A stretch of DNA of 64,000 bases, from contig CAKVHV010000002.1 in the NCBI GenBank assembly GCA_934754475.1, positions 248,001 through 312,000 on the forward strand, read 5' to 3'. The stretch's first letter is position 1, and every line of letters starts with the position of its first letter. Source of the stretch: an uncultured Clostridia bacterium (GTDB lineage Bacteria > Bacillota > Clostridia > Christensenellales > UBA1242). Positions 43,798-53,360 of the stretch are shown piece after piece. Below the pieces are notes generated by a model. It made no database searches, was not told the origin of the DNA, and worked only from the letters and a program-made list of their open reading frames with translations. The position numbers were made by a program, and so were the translations under genes.

Positions 43798-43825
43798 AAA
43801 AAGCCCAATATTCTTGGGCTTTTTT
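43798..43825. terminator. Bidirectional terminator
   Basis: AAAAGCCCAA and TTGGGCTTTT stem with T-runs on both strands, between convergent genes. Confidence 0.85.
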
Positions 43826-45383
43826 ACTTAATAGTTTTTTCCATAACACGTTCGTTTTCACTATCCAACTCTGGCTCAAAACTTCCACTTTGTATTGGTT
43901 CTGCGAGAGTTTTTTTGACATAATTTTGAGTTAAATTTTCAAACACACCCGTTGCACCATAGGCAAGTTTTGCTAATTTTTGCAAATAAGGTTTGTTTGA
44001 ATCTTTCCACTTAGTGGTCAAATTTTCACTTTCTCTAACCACCTTTTCTAATAGTGAACGAAATCCCGACAACTTGCCATTAGCATCTTCCAAAGTTCCC
44101 CTTAATTGTTCCGCTTCTGGCAAGCTTTCCAAAATTTCTCTCAAATTTGAATCATGAGAAAGTGCATATAATTCATTACATAATGAAGAAATATTTGAAA
44201 ATTCTTGTTGACCTATTAATCTTGTAAACTCTTCTGCTGGATATTCTCTTAATCTAGTTTCTTTGAGTTCTGGCAAGTATCTAGCTAAAAATCCGTCCAT
44301 TATAGGAAACAACTTTCTATACTCCGACCCTATATCGCCACAATTTACAATACAATCTTTGCCCAAGGCTACTCTTTTCTCAAACATTTTTTTAGCGAAA
44401 TATTCTGTTACAACTTCGTTAAACATTTCGTTTTCCCTATATTGATTTGAATAGTGTCCTTGACTTTTCATATTATGACCTTTTTCAAAACCACAACTAT
44501 CCACTATGTGAACATATTCATGAAGAATAGTCACATCATCAGGGAAAGTTCCAAAATGAACCACATTATTACGCACAAAAGCCGTCGTTTCTAAACTCCT
44601 AAACAAACTCCACAAGTCCCCATTGGCATTAGACGCATGAACAACTGGGTCCATTCTAACACCAGCATAATTAACATAAAGAGCTTTGTCCACTTCTTCT
44701 GCAATTATATGTTTGTCATCTACTCCATTAGCGCGGCAATCTTTAACCACTTCTTCAGCAACTTTGATTTTAAATTCTTCAACAAATGCTTTGAGTTTAT
44801 CTATGTTCTCGTTAACCTTTGGGTTATCTCCATATATAGATATGTTTTGATACTTTTTTGACAAGTCTTCAATTTGTTTTGATACTAAGTTTGCAAGAGA
44901 TGAATCCTTTAATATTCCGTCTTTTGTTGTTCCAAGTTGTTTTAATGCCAATTTTATTGTATAAGGATAAGAATTATCTTTTTGCAACAATTCAATAAAA
45001 TCATGATTGTATTTCTCAAGTAAATTGTTTACCGTCGAAAATGCTTCGGGATAATTAAATTCCATTCCATACAATCGTCTAAACTTAGACCTTTTTGCAT
45101 CTACATTCAAAAAGCTCTCGATTGAATTTTTTGTTCCTACAGTTTGATAACAAAAAGCAATTTGCGAAGAATCTATCTTTTCTCTAATTTTTGAAGCATG
45201 AGATTCACCCCAAAATTCCACAAACGTGTCATAAACTTGAGACTTAATATTATCTTGAATTTTATCTTTTGATTCCAGCTCACCTTTTTCTAAATAATTG
45301 TTATAAAACATGTTATCACAAATATGCGTAATTTCTGATATGTATTCTGGCGAGAACGAATTAATCACACTTTTAAAATCCAT
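43824..45383 (-). CDS. Putative zinc metallopeptidase-like protein
   Basis: 519 residues. The centre contains HFGTFPDDVTILHEYVHIVD, an HExxH zinc-binding motif (HEYVH), followed by an Asn/Glu-rich stretch (YRENEMFNEVVTEYFAKKMF) that supplies a plausible third ligand Glu. The C-terminal third is helical. No signal peptide, so it is probably cytosolic. ATG at 45383 is chosen (AGGTGG upstream). It starts 9 bp after the upstream ORF and probably forms an operon with it. The peptidase role is inferred only from the motif. Confidence 0.65.
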   Translation of the reverse strand: MDFKSVINSFSPEYISEITHICDNMFYNNYLEKGELESKDKIQDNIKSQVYDTFVEFWGESHASKIREKIDSSQIAFCYQTVGTKNSIESFLNVDAKRSKFRRLYGMEFNYPEAFSTVNNLLEKYNHDFIELLQKDNSYPYTIKLALKQLGTTKDGILKDSSLANLVSKQIEDLSKKYQNISIYGDNPKVNENIDKLKAFVEEFKIKVAEEVVKDCRANGVDDKHIIAEEVDKALYVNYAGVRMDPVVHASNANGDLWSLFRSLETTAFVRNNVVHFGTFPDDVTILHEYVHIVDSCGFEKGHNMKSQGHYSNQYRENEMFNEVVTEYFAKKMFEKRVALGKDCIVNCGDIGSEYRKLFPIMDGFLARYLPELKETRLREYPAEEFTRLIGQQEFSNISSLCNELYALSHDSNLREILESLPEAEQLRGTLEDANGKLSGFRSLLEKVVRESENLTTKWKDSNKPYLQKLAKLAYGATGVFENLTQNYVKKTLAEPIQSGSFEPELDSENERVMEKTIK

Positions 45384-45392
45384 TTTCACCAC

Positions 45393-45773
45393 CTATTTTT
45401 CATCGTGTGAATTCAACAATTCAGCAATTTCTTTTTTACGTTTTTCTTCTTCTAACAAAAAGTTTTCGTTATTAATTTCATTTTTTTTAATTAAATACAA
45501 TAGCGACGAAAAAGTTTCTGGCACTTTGTTTGAGCCAACAATTTGTCTTGAACCATTTTCGTTTTCATATGCGATTTTGTAACAAATCCCATCCATCATA
45601 TTTGTATCTTCCATTCTATCTGGCCAATCTTTGACAATATCAATTGCTTGTCTTACAAAAGTTTTTACTCCATCTTTTTTTGACTCAAGTCCGAAAGTAA
45701 ATTCGTTTGTTTTGTCGTCAGCATATATTGAATAAGTTTTTTCTCTTGACCAAATTACAATTTTTATTTTCAT
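45393..45773 (-). CDS. Hypothetical protein
   Basis: 126 residues. Beta-rich N-terminus (KIKIVIWSREKTYSIYADD) and a Lys/Glu-rich helical tail. No domain is recognised. It ends 9 bp before the start of the metallopeptidase-like gene, whose ribosome binding site overlaps its stop codon. Confidence 0.6.
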   Translation of the reverse strand: MKIKIVIWSREKTYSIYADDKTNEFTFGLESKKDGVKTFVRQAIDIVKDWPDRMEDTNMMDGICYKIAYENENGSRQIVGSNKVPETFSSLLYLIKKNEINNENFLLEEEKRKKEIAELLNSHDEK

Positions 45774-45899
45774 AAAAACACCATGTTACTTTTTAATATT
45801 CATAACTATACTAACACGAAACATATTTTTTACAAAACAATTTTAAATTAAGACTAAACAAATTACTACCGCATTGCTATTTATATTGTTTTAAATCTT

Positions 45900-45940
45900 A
45901 AAAAAAGTTAAGCGGATAATTTTACCGCTTAACTTTTTTT
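45900..45940. terminator. Bidirectional terminator
   Basis: AAAAAAGTTAAGCGG and CCGCTTAACTTTTTTT form a 15-bp perfect stem directly past the stop of the ASCH gene. Confidence 0.85.
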
Positions 45941-46281
45941 CAAACAACTTCCAATTTGAATGCAACTACACCAAACTTTTGTTCTTCGGCTGGAGTATAG
46001 TATTTGTGATAACAATCTACACAATCTTGTTTTGTCGCTCCCGGCTCAAAGCCCACACTAGTCAAAGACAAAACTTCAGACATCTCTTCAAAACTATTAA
46101 AGTGTTTGATGTCGACTACCTTAGCAAGCACTCCTTCCAAAAGTTTGGGTTGCTTTTTAAATAGAATTCTATCTCCAATATGAACACCCTTTCTTTTGTC
46201 ATCATTAAGTCTTACTTCCCAAATCTTTTTGTGAGACTTAATCTTTTCAAATGGTTCCGGATTTAATTTCATTACTATCAT
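45940..46281 (-). CDS. ASCH/PUA-like domain protein
   Basis: 113 residues. The pattern is that of the ASCH fold: WEVRLNDDKRKGVHIGDRIL and a hydrophobic VLAKVVDIKHFNSFEEM, ending with a beta strand. ASCH proteins bind RNA or nucleotides. Monocistronic; ATG has only a weak purine-rich site upstream (AAGAGAAATAA). Confidence 0.75.
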   Translation of the reverse strand: MIVMKLNPEPFEKIKSHKKIWEVRLNDDKRKGVHIGDRILFKKQPKLLEGVLAKVVDIKHFNSFEEMSEVLSLTSVGFEPGATKQDCVDCYHKYYTPAEEQKFGVVAFKLEVV

Positions 46282-46692
46282 ATTTATTTCTCTTAAATTA
46301 AAATTTGTATTGAATTATTAGCTTTGTTATACACTTTCAAGTTTAAAAATTTTCTCACTCAAAACTAGCGTTTTTTAAATCAAATTTATCTTAAATCATC
46401 TAACTATTAATTCTCAATTAGCATAACTAAATTTATAAATATTGTCAATTAAATATTCCCAAAATCAAAGATATTTAAAAAAGAAAATAAGTTACAATCA
46501 GATAAAACGATATTGCAATCTTCACATATTGCCTAGTTTTTAGTTGTATATTTTTGTCAATAACTATGATGTTTATGTCAATAACATAAATACATGTGTC
46601 ATAAATTATATATTTAAAATACAACACAAAATATTTGATATTTTATTTTGACTATAAAATGTTATGTTAAAAATTGTTTATTTAAATACATT
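46282..46692. other. Long AT-rich gap
   Basis: About 410 bp upstream of the ASCH gene and downstream of spmB. It contains repeated TTTTGTCAATAA-like words at about 46549-46590 but no ORF, hairpin terminator or GC-rich fold that I can support. Confidence 0.4.
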
Positions 46693-47199
46693 TTATATAA
46701 ACCTGCAAATCAAACAACCTACAATTGCACCTATTAGATTTGCAAGAACTCCCACAATTATTGCATATCTAAATTTTGTAATTTTGGTCTTTCCAAAAAA
46801 GACTGCAACAACATAAAATATAGCTTCGCTACACCCCGCAATTACACAGCCCGCTCTAGCAAGATAACTATCTGCACCATATGTTATAAATATATTTTCA
46901 AGTAATGCTAATGCCCCGCAACCCGTAAAATTTTTTAGAATTACTAGTTCAGATAATTGCTTTGGAATTCCAACAAATTCAAACACTGGTGCTACGAAAT
47001 CTGAAAATAACACGCTAAGACCTGACACATTAAAAATCTCAACAGCGACAAAAATTGTTGCTATGTACGGAAAAGAAGTTAGCACCAAATCAAACGAAGA
47101 TTTTGCACCAACAACAAAACTATTATATGTATTATTTTTTTTGATTACACTATACAAAAGCAGTAAAATTATTAAACTGGGAAGAATATATTTACTCAT
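46693..47199 (-). CDS. spmB: Spore maturation protein B
   Basis: 168 residues, near the family size. Integral membrane protein with a nucleoside-recognition (Gate) domain: VEIFNVSGLSVLFSDFVAP, ELVILKNFTGCGALALLEN and CSEAIFYVVAVFFGK. SpmA and SpmB act together in spore core dehydration. ATG at 47199 is chosen (AAGGACAAAC upstream). It overlaps spmA by 8 bp. Confidence 0.92.
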   Translation of the reverse strand: MSKYILPSLIILLLLYSVIKKNNTYNSFVVGAKSSFDLVLTSFPYIATIFVAVEIFNVSGLSVLFSDFVAPVFEFVGIPKQLSELVILKNFTGCGALALLENIFITYGADSYLARAGCVIAGCSEAIFYVVAVFFGKTKITKFRYAIIVGVLANLIGAIVGCLICRFI

Positions 47200-47764
47200 G
47201 TTTGTCCTTAAATATTTTTGAAAAAATCTTAACCAAAAGTATTCCAGATAGAGTACTAGCAAGTGTTGCTATAAGAGTGGGAATAATTATGTCTGTAGGA
47301 GAAGTGCTTCCCGCTGTAATTCTCAGACCTATTATTGTTGTCGGAATTAATTGCAAACTAGTTGAGTTCAAAATTATCACCATAATCATAGCCGACGTTG
47401 CATATTTCCCGCAGTTTTTGTCAAGACCTTTGATTGCATTCATTCCACTTGGAGTACAAGCATTGCCCATTCCAAATAGATTGCTTGTAATATTAATTGC
47501 AATTTGGTTTTCGGTGTATTCATCAGTTTTGCCAAACAATAATTTTATAACTGGTCTTAGCAGTTTTGCAAGTTTCTTGTCTAACCCCGTTTCTTCAACA
47601 ATTTTGAGAATCCCCAACCAAATTGTATATATCCCCCAAAGTTTGATAGTGAGTGCAACCGCCTTGCTTCCGCCAGCAAGAAGCGCATTCATAGCAAGTT
47701 CTACATTATTAAAAAGCAACAATCCCATGCCAACAAGTATTACGCTTGTCCAAACAAAATTCAT
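47192..47764 (-). CDS. spmA: Spore maturation protein A
   Basis: 190 residues, typical size. Membrane protein with Gate-family sequence: KAVALTIKLWGIYTIWLGIL, ITSNLFGMGNACTPSGMNAI and LIPTTIIGLRITAGSTSP. It pairs with SpmB for spore maturation and dipicolinate-related dehydration. It is the first gene of the spmAB operon. Confidence 0.94.
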   Translation of the reverse strand: MNFVWTSVILVGMGLLLFNNVELAMNALLAGGSKAVALTIKLWGIYTIWLGILKIVEETGLDKKLAKLLRPVIKLLFGKTDEYTENQIAINITSNLFGMGNACTPSGMNAIKGLDKNCGKYATSAMIMVIILNSTSLQLIPTTIIGLRITAGSTSPTDIIIPTLIATLASTLSGILLVKIFSKIFKDKHE

Positions 47765-48004
47765 AAAAAATATCCTTTTTCAAATTAAACTCTTTACAAA
47801 ACAGATTTATCATTGTATACTTTTGTATGTATTAGTATTAATAAATATTATTTAGATAAAGTAATGCGTTGCACCAAAACTATATAGTTAGTATTCAAAG
47901 TTTCAATACAACAAAACTAAAATATCTTTTTAAAATATTTATGAAAACACTTTTTAAAATAGAAATACTTTTTTGATTTTTTGAAAGATTATAAGGAGAT
48001 AAAA

Positions 48005-49981
48005 ATGAAAGATAACAAACATTATTACATCACCACCCCTATCTATTATGCCAGCGGAAGACTCACAGTCGGTCATTGCTACAGCACTGTACTTGCAGAT
48101 ATTAATGCGAGATTTCATAGACTAAATGGTGACAAAGTATTTTTTGCAACAGGTAGTGACGAGCATGGTTTAAAGATTGCTAGAGTAGCCGAACAAAACA
48201 ACATGACTCCAAAAGAATTTGTAGACAAGACTGTTGGCGAATTCAAAGACATTTGGCAAAAGTTGGGAATCACTTATGACAAGTTTATAAGAACTACTGA
48301 CGAAGAACACATTAAACTTGTTGAAAAAGTTTATGACAAACTTTATGCATCAGGAGATATTTATCTTGGAAAATACAAGGGACTATATTGTGTTCCTTGT
48401 GAGACATTCTTTACCGAAAGCCAACTAGTAGACGGAAATTGCCCAGACTGTGGCAGACCAGTTGAAATGACCGAAGAAGAATGCTATTTCCTAAGACTTA
48501 GCAAGTATCAAGACTTTTTGGAAAACTTATTCGAAGAAAATCCAAACTTCCTTGTTCCCGAAAGCAGAAAAAATGAAATATTTAATAACTTTATAAAACC
48601 CGGCGTTTCGGATTTGTGTGTATCTAGGACGACTTTTGATTGGGGCATTAAACTACCTTTTAACAAAAAACACGTTGCTTATGTTTGGATTGACGCCCTT
48701 CTTAACTACCTATCTATACTTGGATACGACACCGACCATGACAAAGACTATCAAGATTTTTGGCCATGCGATGTTCATATTGTAGGAAGAGATATTACAA
48801 GATTTCATGCCATTATTTGGCCTATACTTCTCAAAATGCTTGACCTACCACTTCCAAAACAAATTCACTCAACAGGGTTCATAACACTCAAAGGCGACAA
48901 GATTAGCAAGTCTAAGAGTAACGGATTTAACCCACTTAGCCTAGTTGACAAATACGGCGCAGATGCACTTAGATATTATCTATGCAAGTTAGGACCAATT
49001 TTTAGCGATAGCCCATACACTGCCGAACAATTTGTAAATACAGTTAACTCCGACTTATGCAACGACTTAGGAAACTTGGTGAGCAGAACTTTGGCAATGA
49101 TAACTCAATACAATTCTCAAATTATCCCAGAGCCAAAGGTTGAAGATACAGAAGAAAAAGAATTAATAAACACTTGCAACGAATTATTCAACAAATGTTG
49201 CGATTACATGAAAGACCAAAGAATTGATTTGTATGTAAACGAAATTTTTGCAGTTATTAGACAAGCAAACAAATATATTGATGTGACTGAGCCTTGGAAA
49301 CTAGCAAAAGACCCAAATAAAAAAGATAAACTAGAGACAGTTTTGTATTCGCTATCCGAAACAATTAGAATTGTAACTGTACTTTTGCAAGCAGTTATGT
49401 TTGAAATTCCTGCCAAAATCTTTGAAAAGTTTGGTTATACTCCAAATCTTCAAACTTTTGATAGTATTCAAAGTTTCTCAAAAAACAACTTTGGCTTCAA
49501 AGTTAACAAAGGCGACAACTTGTTCCCAAGACTCGATGTCGAAAAAGAAATCGCTTTCCTAGATACCCCTAACACCCCTAACACTCAAAGCACTCCTAAG
49601 AATGTTGAGACCAAAAAGCAAGAGACAAGTGAAGACAAAGCAAATACTATTAATTTTGTAACGATTGACGACTTTGACAAAATTAAATTAGTAACCGGAA
49701 AGATTTTGAATAGCGAATACATCGAAGGCGCTGACAAACTTCTCAAAAACACAGTCAAGATTGGTGACGAAGTTAGAACAATTTGTAGCGGAATTAGAAA
49801 ATACTACGAGCCTAAAGCCATAATTGGAAAAACTGTAGTTGTTGTTAGCAACTTGCCACCAAGAAAACTTCGTGGAGTTGAAAGTTTTGGAATGTTACTT
49901 TGCGCTGTTGACGAAACAAATGACAAACTATCCTTGATTACTTTGGATAGAGATTTGGGCGACGGACTTGGAGTTTGCTAA
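48005..49981 (+). CDS. metG: Methionyl-tRNA synthetase
   Basis: 658 residues. Charges tRNA-Met. The class I signature is altered: SGRLTVGHCYST (usually HIGH; the first His is Thr here). Zn knuckle CVPCETFF...CPDCGRPVE, and KISKS in LKGDKISKSKSN. C-terminal tRNA-binding (EMAP/Arc1p-like) domain from about residue 555: FDKIKLVTGKIL...SNLPPRKLRGVESFGML. ATG at 48005 is chosen (AAGGAG upstream). It heads an operon with tatD and ksgA. Confidence 0.95.
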   Translation: MKDNKHYYITTPIYYASGRLTVGHCYSTVLADINARFHRLNGDKVFFATGSDEHGLKIARVAEQNNMTPKEFVDKTVGEFKDIWQKLGITYDKFIRTTDEEHIKLVEKVYDKLYASGDIYLGKYKGLYCVPCETFFTESQLVDGNCPDCGRPVEMTEEECYFLRLSKYQDFLENLFEENPNFLVPESRKNEIFNNFIKPGVSDLCVSRTTFDWGIKLPFNKKHVAYVWIDALLNYLSILGYDTDHDKDYQDFWPCDVHIVGRDITRFHAIIWPILLKMLDLPLPKQIHSTGFITLKGDKISKSKSNGFNPLSLVDKYGADALRYYLCKLGPIFSDSPYTAEQFVNTVNSDLCNDLGNLVSRTLAMITQYNSQIIPEPKVEDTEEKELINTCNELFNKCCDYMKDQRIDLYVNEIFAVIRQANKYIDVTEPWKLAKDPNKKDKLETVLYSLSETIRIVTVLLQAVMFEIPAKIFEKFGYTPNLQTFDSIQSFSKNNFGFKVNKGDNLFPRLDVEKEIAFLDTPNTPNTQSTPKNVETKKQETSEDKANTINFVTIDDFDKIKLVTGKILNSEYIEGADKLLKNTVKIGDEVRTICSGIRKYYEPKAIIGKTVVVVSNLPPRKLRGVESFGMLLCAVDETNDKLSLITLDRDLGDGLGVC

Positions 49982-49982
49982 A

Positions 49983-50759
49983 ATGCTAATTGATACTCAT
50001 GCACACTTAACTGACGAAAAATTCTTGGGTCTTACAGATGACATAATCAAAGACTTAGAAAATCAAAAAGTCGAAAAAGTCTTTTGTATGGCGACAGACA
50101 AAAAAAGCATTGAAGATGTTTTTGAACTTTCTCAAAAGTATCCAAACATTTATGCCATGCTAGGCATTCATCCCGAAGACCTTGATGACTGGGATGACAA
50201 AACGAAAGATAGAATAATAGAACTTTCTCAAAACCCAAAAGTAATTGGAATTGGCGAAATTGGACTAGATTATCACTTTCGAAGTGACAACAAAGAAAAA
50301 CAAAAATATGTCTTTGTCGAACAACTAAAACTAGCACATATGCTCAAACTTCCCGTAAGCATCCACAATAGAGATAGCATTGGGGACATGCTTGAAATCT
50401 TGAAAGCAAACAAAGATTTACTTGAATTTGGCGGAGTTATACATTGTTTTAGCGAAAGCCTAGAAGTATTCAGAGAAATCAAAAAACTGGGACTCAAAAT
50501 AGGCTTTGGCGGAACATTAACTTTCAAAAATAGCGTGACCGCCCCACTTGTTTGCAAAGAATGTGACATGACAGATTTTCTTATTGAAACCGATTGCCCA
50601 TATCTAGCACCCGAACCTTTTAGGGGAAAGTTAAACGAACCTAAATACACTACTTATATCGCGCAAAAAATCGGACTTATTAAGGGAGTTTCCTACGACA
50701 CCGTAGTTGAAAATGCCAAAAAGAATGCACTTGAACTATTCAAAAAGGTGAATTTATGA
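49983..50759 (+). CDS. tatD: TatD-family metal-dependent deoxyribonuclease
   Basis: 258 residues. N-terminal metal site LIDTHAHLTDEKFLG, then AMLGIHPEDL, IGEIGLDYHFRSDN and ETDCPYLAP near the C-terminus. TatD enzymes are 3'-5' exonucleases of the amidohydrolase superfamily. ATG at 49983 follows the metG stop by 1 bp. It overlaps ksgA by 4 bp (ATGA), indicating coupling. Confidence 0.93.
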   Translation: MLIDTHAHLTDEKFLGLTDDIIKDLENQKVEKVFCMATDKKSIEDVFELSQKYPNIYAMLGIHPEDLDDWDDKTKDRIIELSQNPKVIGIGEIGLDYHFRSDNKEKQKYVFVEQLKLAHMLKLPVSIHNRDSIGDMLEILKANKDLLEFGGVIHCFSESLEVFREIKKLGLKIGFGGTLTFKNSVTAPLVCKECDMTDFLIETDCPYLAPEPFRGKLNEPKYTTYIAQKIGLIKGVSYDTVVENAKKNALELFKKVNL

Positions 50760-51586
50760 TAAATCAAATTTTGAAAGACAACAATTTCAAATTTAACAAG
50801 GCATATGGTCAAAACTTTATCTTCGACAAAAACTTTCTTAAGTCAATTGTAGATATGGTTGCAACCAAAGACGATGAAGTTTTGGAAATTGGTGCTGGCG
50901 CTGGAACTCTTACATCAATGCTAGCAAGTGCAACAAAAAAGGTTGTAAGTTACGAAATTGACAACAACCTTCAACCCATTCTCAATGACACACTCAAAGA
51001 TTACCCTAATGCACAAGTTATATTCAAAGATATAATGAAAGTCCAAATGGATGAGATAGAAAGCAATTTTGAAGGCGACTATATAATGGTTGCAAATCTA
51101 CCTTATTATATAACCACCCCAATAATATTCAAGTTTTTGGAAAATGCCAAACATCTCAAATCCATGTCTATAATGGTTCAACTTGAAGTTGCTGAGCGAC
51201 TTACAGCCAAGCCAAACACCAAAGATTATGGAGCAATAACTCCCGCAATTGACTATAGAGCCAATGCAAAAATAATCAAACGTGTCGGAAGACACATGTT
51301 TACTCCCGCACCAAATGTGGATAGTGCTATTGTCAAAATTGACTTTGTTCCAAACAAATTTGATATTTTAGATACTCACACAATGGACGAGACTATCAAG
51401 GCTTTGTTTGCAATGCGTCGAAAAACAATTTCAAACAATCTAAAAAGTCACTTCTGTCTGTCACAAGAAAGTATCCAAATTATTTGTAATAACACAAATA
51501 TTTCACCAACCGCTCGTGGTGAAACTTTAGATACTCAAACAATCGTTAATTTAAGTAATGAAATTTTCAAAATGAAAAATATGTAA
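50756..51586 (+). CDS. ksgA: 16S rRNA dimethyladenosine transferase
   Basis: 276 residues. Dimethylates two adjacent adenines of the 3' hairpin of 16S rRNA. Rossmann core with YGQNFIFD, SAM loop VLEIGAGAGTLT, and catalytic MVANLPYYITTP. The C-terminal helical domain is complete. Last gene of metG-tatD-ksgA; the M5 ribonuclease gene rnmV, often between tatD and ksgA in Firmicutes, is absent. Confidence 0.95.
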   Translation: MINQILKDNNFKFNKAYGQNFIFDKNFLKSIVDMVATKDDEVLEIGAGAGTLTSMLASATKKVVSYEIDNNLQPILNDTLKDYPNAQVIFKDIMKVQMDEIESNFEGDYIMVANLPYYITTPIIFKFLENAKHLKSMSIMVQLEVAERLTAKPNTKDYGAITPAIDYRANAKIIKRVGRHMFTPAPNVDSAIVKIDFVPNKFDILDTHTMDETIKALFAMRRKTISNNLKSHFCLSQESIQIICNNTNISPTARGETLDTQTIVNLSNEIFKMKNM

Positions 51587-51588
51587 AT

Positions 51589-51619
51589 AAAAAGTCGCGG
51601 TGTAATACTGCGACTTTTT
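51589..51619 (+). terminator. ksgA operon terminator
   Basis: AAAAAGTCGC and GCGACTTTTT form a 10-bp stem with T-run. Confidence 0.85.
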
Positions 51620-51783
51620 AATTTACATCCATTTACTTAAGCAATTCTCACCACTTTGTGCTAGTTTTTCTGTTGTTGCTATTTTTCTAATTATTCAAAT
51701 ACTTTGATTATATCTAAATAAGTTGCTTGTGGGCGATTTTCTCTTTAAGCATTTAAATTAACTATTTGATAAGGGCTTTATAC

Positions 51784-51872
51784 AAAAAAGCGCTACCAGG
51801 GGTGAGTTAGTCCCCATAGTAGCAATAAAAAGGAGTTATTTATAAAAAATAAACTAATACTTTCGTACTAGC
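51784..51872 (-). ncRNA. Candidate trans-acting sRNA with an anti-Shine-Dalgarno tract
   Basis: A minus-strand transcript of about 89 nt. It starts with a hairpin CTAGTAC-GAAA-GTATTAG (51854-51871; GNRA loop, one G-U), then a single-stranded region containing AACTCCTTTTT (complement of AAAAAGGAG, 51827-51835), and ends in a terminator: CTACTATGGGG pairs with CCCCTGGTAG (51793-51822), then GCTTTTTT. No ORF. Confidence 0.6.
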
Positions 51873-51878
51873 ATGCTA

Positions 51879-51907
51879 ATTATATCAAATGAAATATGAT
51901 TGGTCAA
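51879..51907 (-). promoter_or_regulatory. Promoter of the candidate sRNA
   Basis: On the minus strand TTGACC (51902-51907), a 17-nt spacer and TATAAT (51879-51884) with TGA before it. Confidence 0.7.
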
Positions 51908-52196
51908 TCAAATTTTAAATAACTTTTAATATTTTTTGGATATTATATTTTTAAGATTAATTAATACTATTCAACAACTATGCCACTAAAGTACTCAAGT
52001 CAAATTAAACATTAATTTATCAAAACATTAATTCAATTTCATAAACATCTTAATTTATTTGTTTTTGTAGCAACAAAATTTGAATATGCTAAAATTCAAC
52101 AAAAATGTAATAAACATTACATAATTCACGGAGAGTTTTAACAAAAAAAGAAGTCAACTTCATATATACTAATTAGTAAAATAAAGGTGGTATATT
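51908..52196. other. AT-rich gap before the next gene
   Basis: Upstream of the gene at 52197; it holds a ribosome binding site AAAGGTGG at its end. No convincing promoter or RNA structure is seen. Confidence 0.4.
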
Positions 52197-53231
52197 ATGA
52201 GTACTTTCAAAAAAACTGTATTTCTTTCTAACAAAGAAAGCAAAGTCAAAGGGATGGCTACTCTAACTCTTGAAAAAAAAGGAACTGGAATATTTTGTAC
52301 ACTCAAGTCGTTTAACTTTGACGAAAAGTATCAAAACCTTGTGTTAGGACTAAAATCGGATGACAAAATTATCAAACAAAATATTAAGTTTAACGACAAT
52401 GTATATAATTTTATCTTAAACCAAAACTTGGATTTGGAAAAGAGTGTTGGATGCGTGCTTATGAATGTTACGGACACAAGTATTAGTCCAATTATTTGGG
52501 GAAGTGAAAAAAGCGAAAACTACAAAACCCAAATTGTAAACAAAATGAAAGCAAGTATTGAAAACTTGAGTTTTCCGTCAAATTATTCGCCAAAAAAACC
52601 AAGTACAACACCCAAAATAGATAATCAAGATATGAGTCCAAATATCCAAAAATCCAATTTGGAAAGTGACCCCTATCCTGACACTCACGAACAAGTATTT
52701 TCAAAAATAATGGGGAAAACACCCGATTATACTGAGCAACTTTCTATGGATACTGAGACTATGTCGTTTAGACCAAAAGACTCACACGAAGTAGCCCAAA
52801 CCGCCAGCATGGCAGACTTGTTTGAAAACTCGGACGAAGAAATAAACAAACAAATTGATAGCGAATTAAATGAAATTCCAACCGGAAACTCCAAAGAACA
52901 CAAGTTCTATAGCATGATTGCCGACCAACTCGAAGAACTCTTTGATAAATATCCTAGAGAGATAGGACTTCAAAACTTGGTTGAAAATAGTCGTTGGGTC
53001 AAGATTACAGACGAAGATAATGATAGAAACTATGTAGTTGGAATAATTTATTTAGACAACGACATTAAATACATATGTTATGGAGTTCCAGGCTCATATT
53101 ATAGTGAACCACCAAGAGAACTCAAAAATTATAGTCAGTGGCTCCCAAGCGATACAACGAATCCATACGAAAATGGTTATTGGGTGATGTATCAAGATGC
53201 AGATACTGGCGAAAATGTAATGGTTAATTAA
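52197..53231 (+). CDS. Hypothetical protein with conserved C-terminal domain
   Basis: 344 residues. The N-terminal 110 residues are a beta-rich domain (MSTFKKTVFLSNKESKVKGM...GCVLMNVTD). A polar, low-complexity linker follows (residues 140-230). The C-terminal 100 residues are compact and aromatic: WVKITDEDNDRNYVVGIIYL...YICYGVPGSYYS...YWVMYQDADTGENV. I recognise this tail as recurrent in clostridial proteins of unknown function but cannot name it. Strong ribosome binding site AAAGGTGG. Confidence 0.75.
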   Translation: MSTFKKTVFLSNKESKVKGMATLTLEKKGTGIFCTLKSFNFDEKYQNLVLGLKSDDKIIKQNIKFNDNVYNFILNQNLDLEKSVGCVLMNVTDTSISPIIWGSEKSENYKTQIVNKMKASIENLSFPSNYSPKKPSTTPKIDNQDMSPNIQKSNLESDPYPDTHEQVFSKIMGKTPDYTEQLSMDTETMSFRPKDSHEVAQTASMADLFENSDEEINKQIDSELNEIPTGNSKEHKFYSMIADQLEELFDKYPREIGLQNLVENSRWVKITDEDNDRNYVVGIIYLDNDIKYICYGVPGSYYSEPPRELKNYSQWLPSDTTNPYENGYWVMYQDADTGENVMVN

Positions 53232-53360
53232 TTATAAAATAACAATTTATTATTATGATACTAATGTATTTAATTTATTAATTATTAGAATTATAATACA
53301 AATATTATTATTCTAATTGGCTTAAATATAGAAACTAAAAATAAATTAAGATATAGACAA

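Noticed and set aside
47202..47855. 217-residue plus-strand ORF
   Set aside because: Lies fully antisense to spmA, whose protein is clearly recognisable. The long frame is a codon-bias shadow.
47856..48004. Possible T-box leader of metG
   Set aside because: No specifier-loop-like stem, no T-box sequence and no terminator/antiterminator pair. The region upstream of the cysS operon also lacks one.
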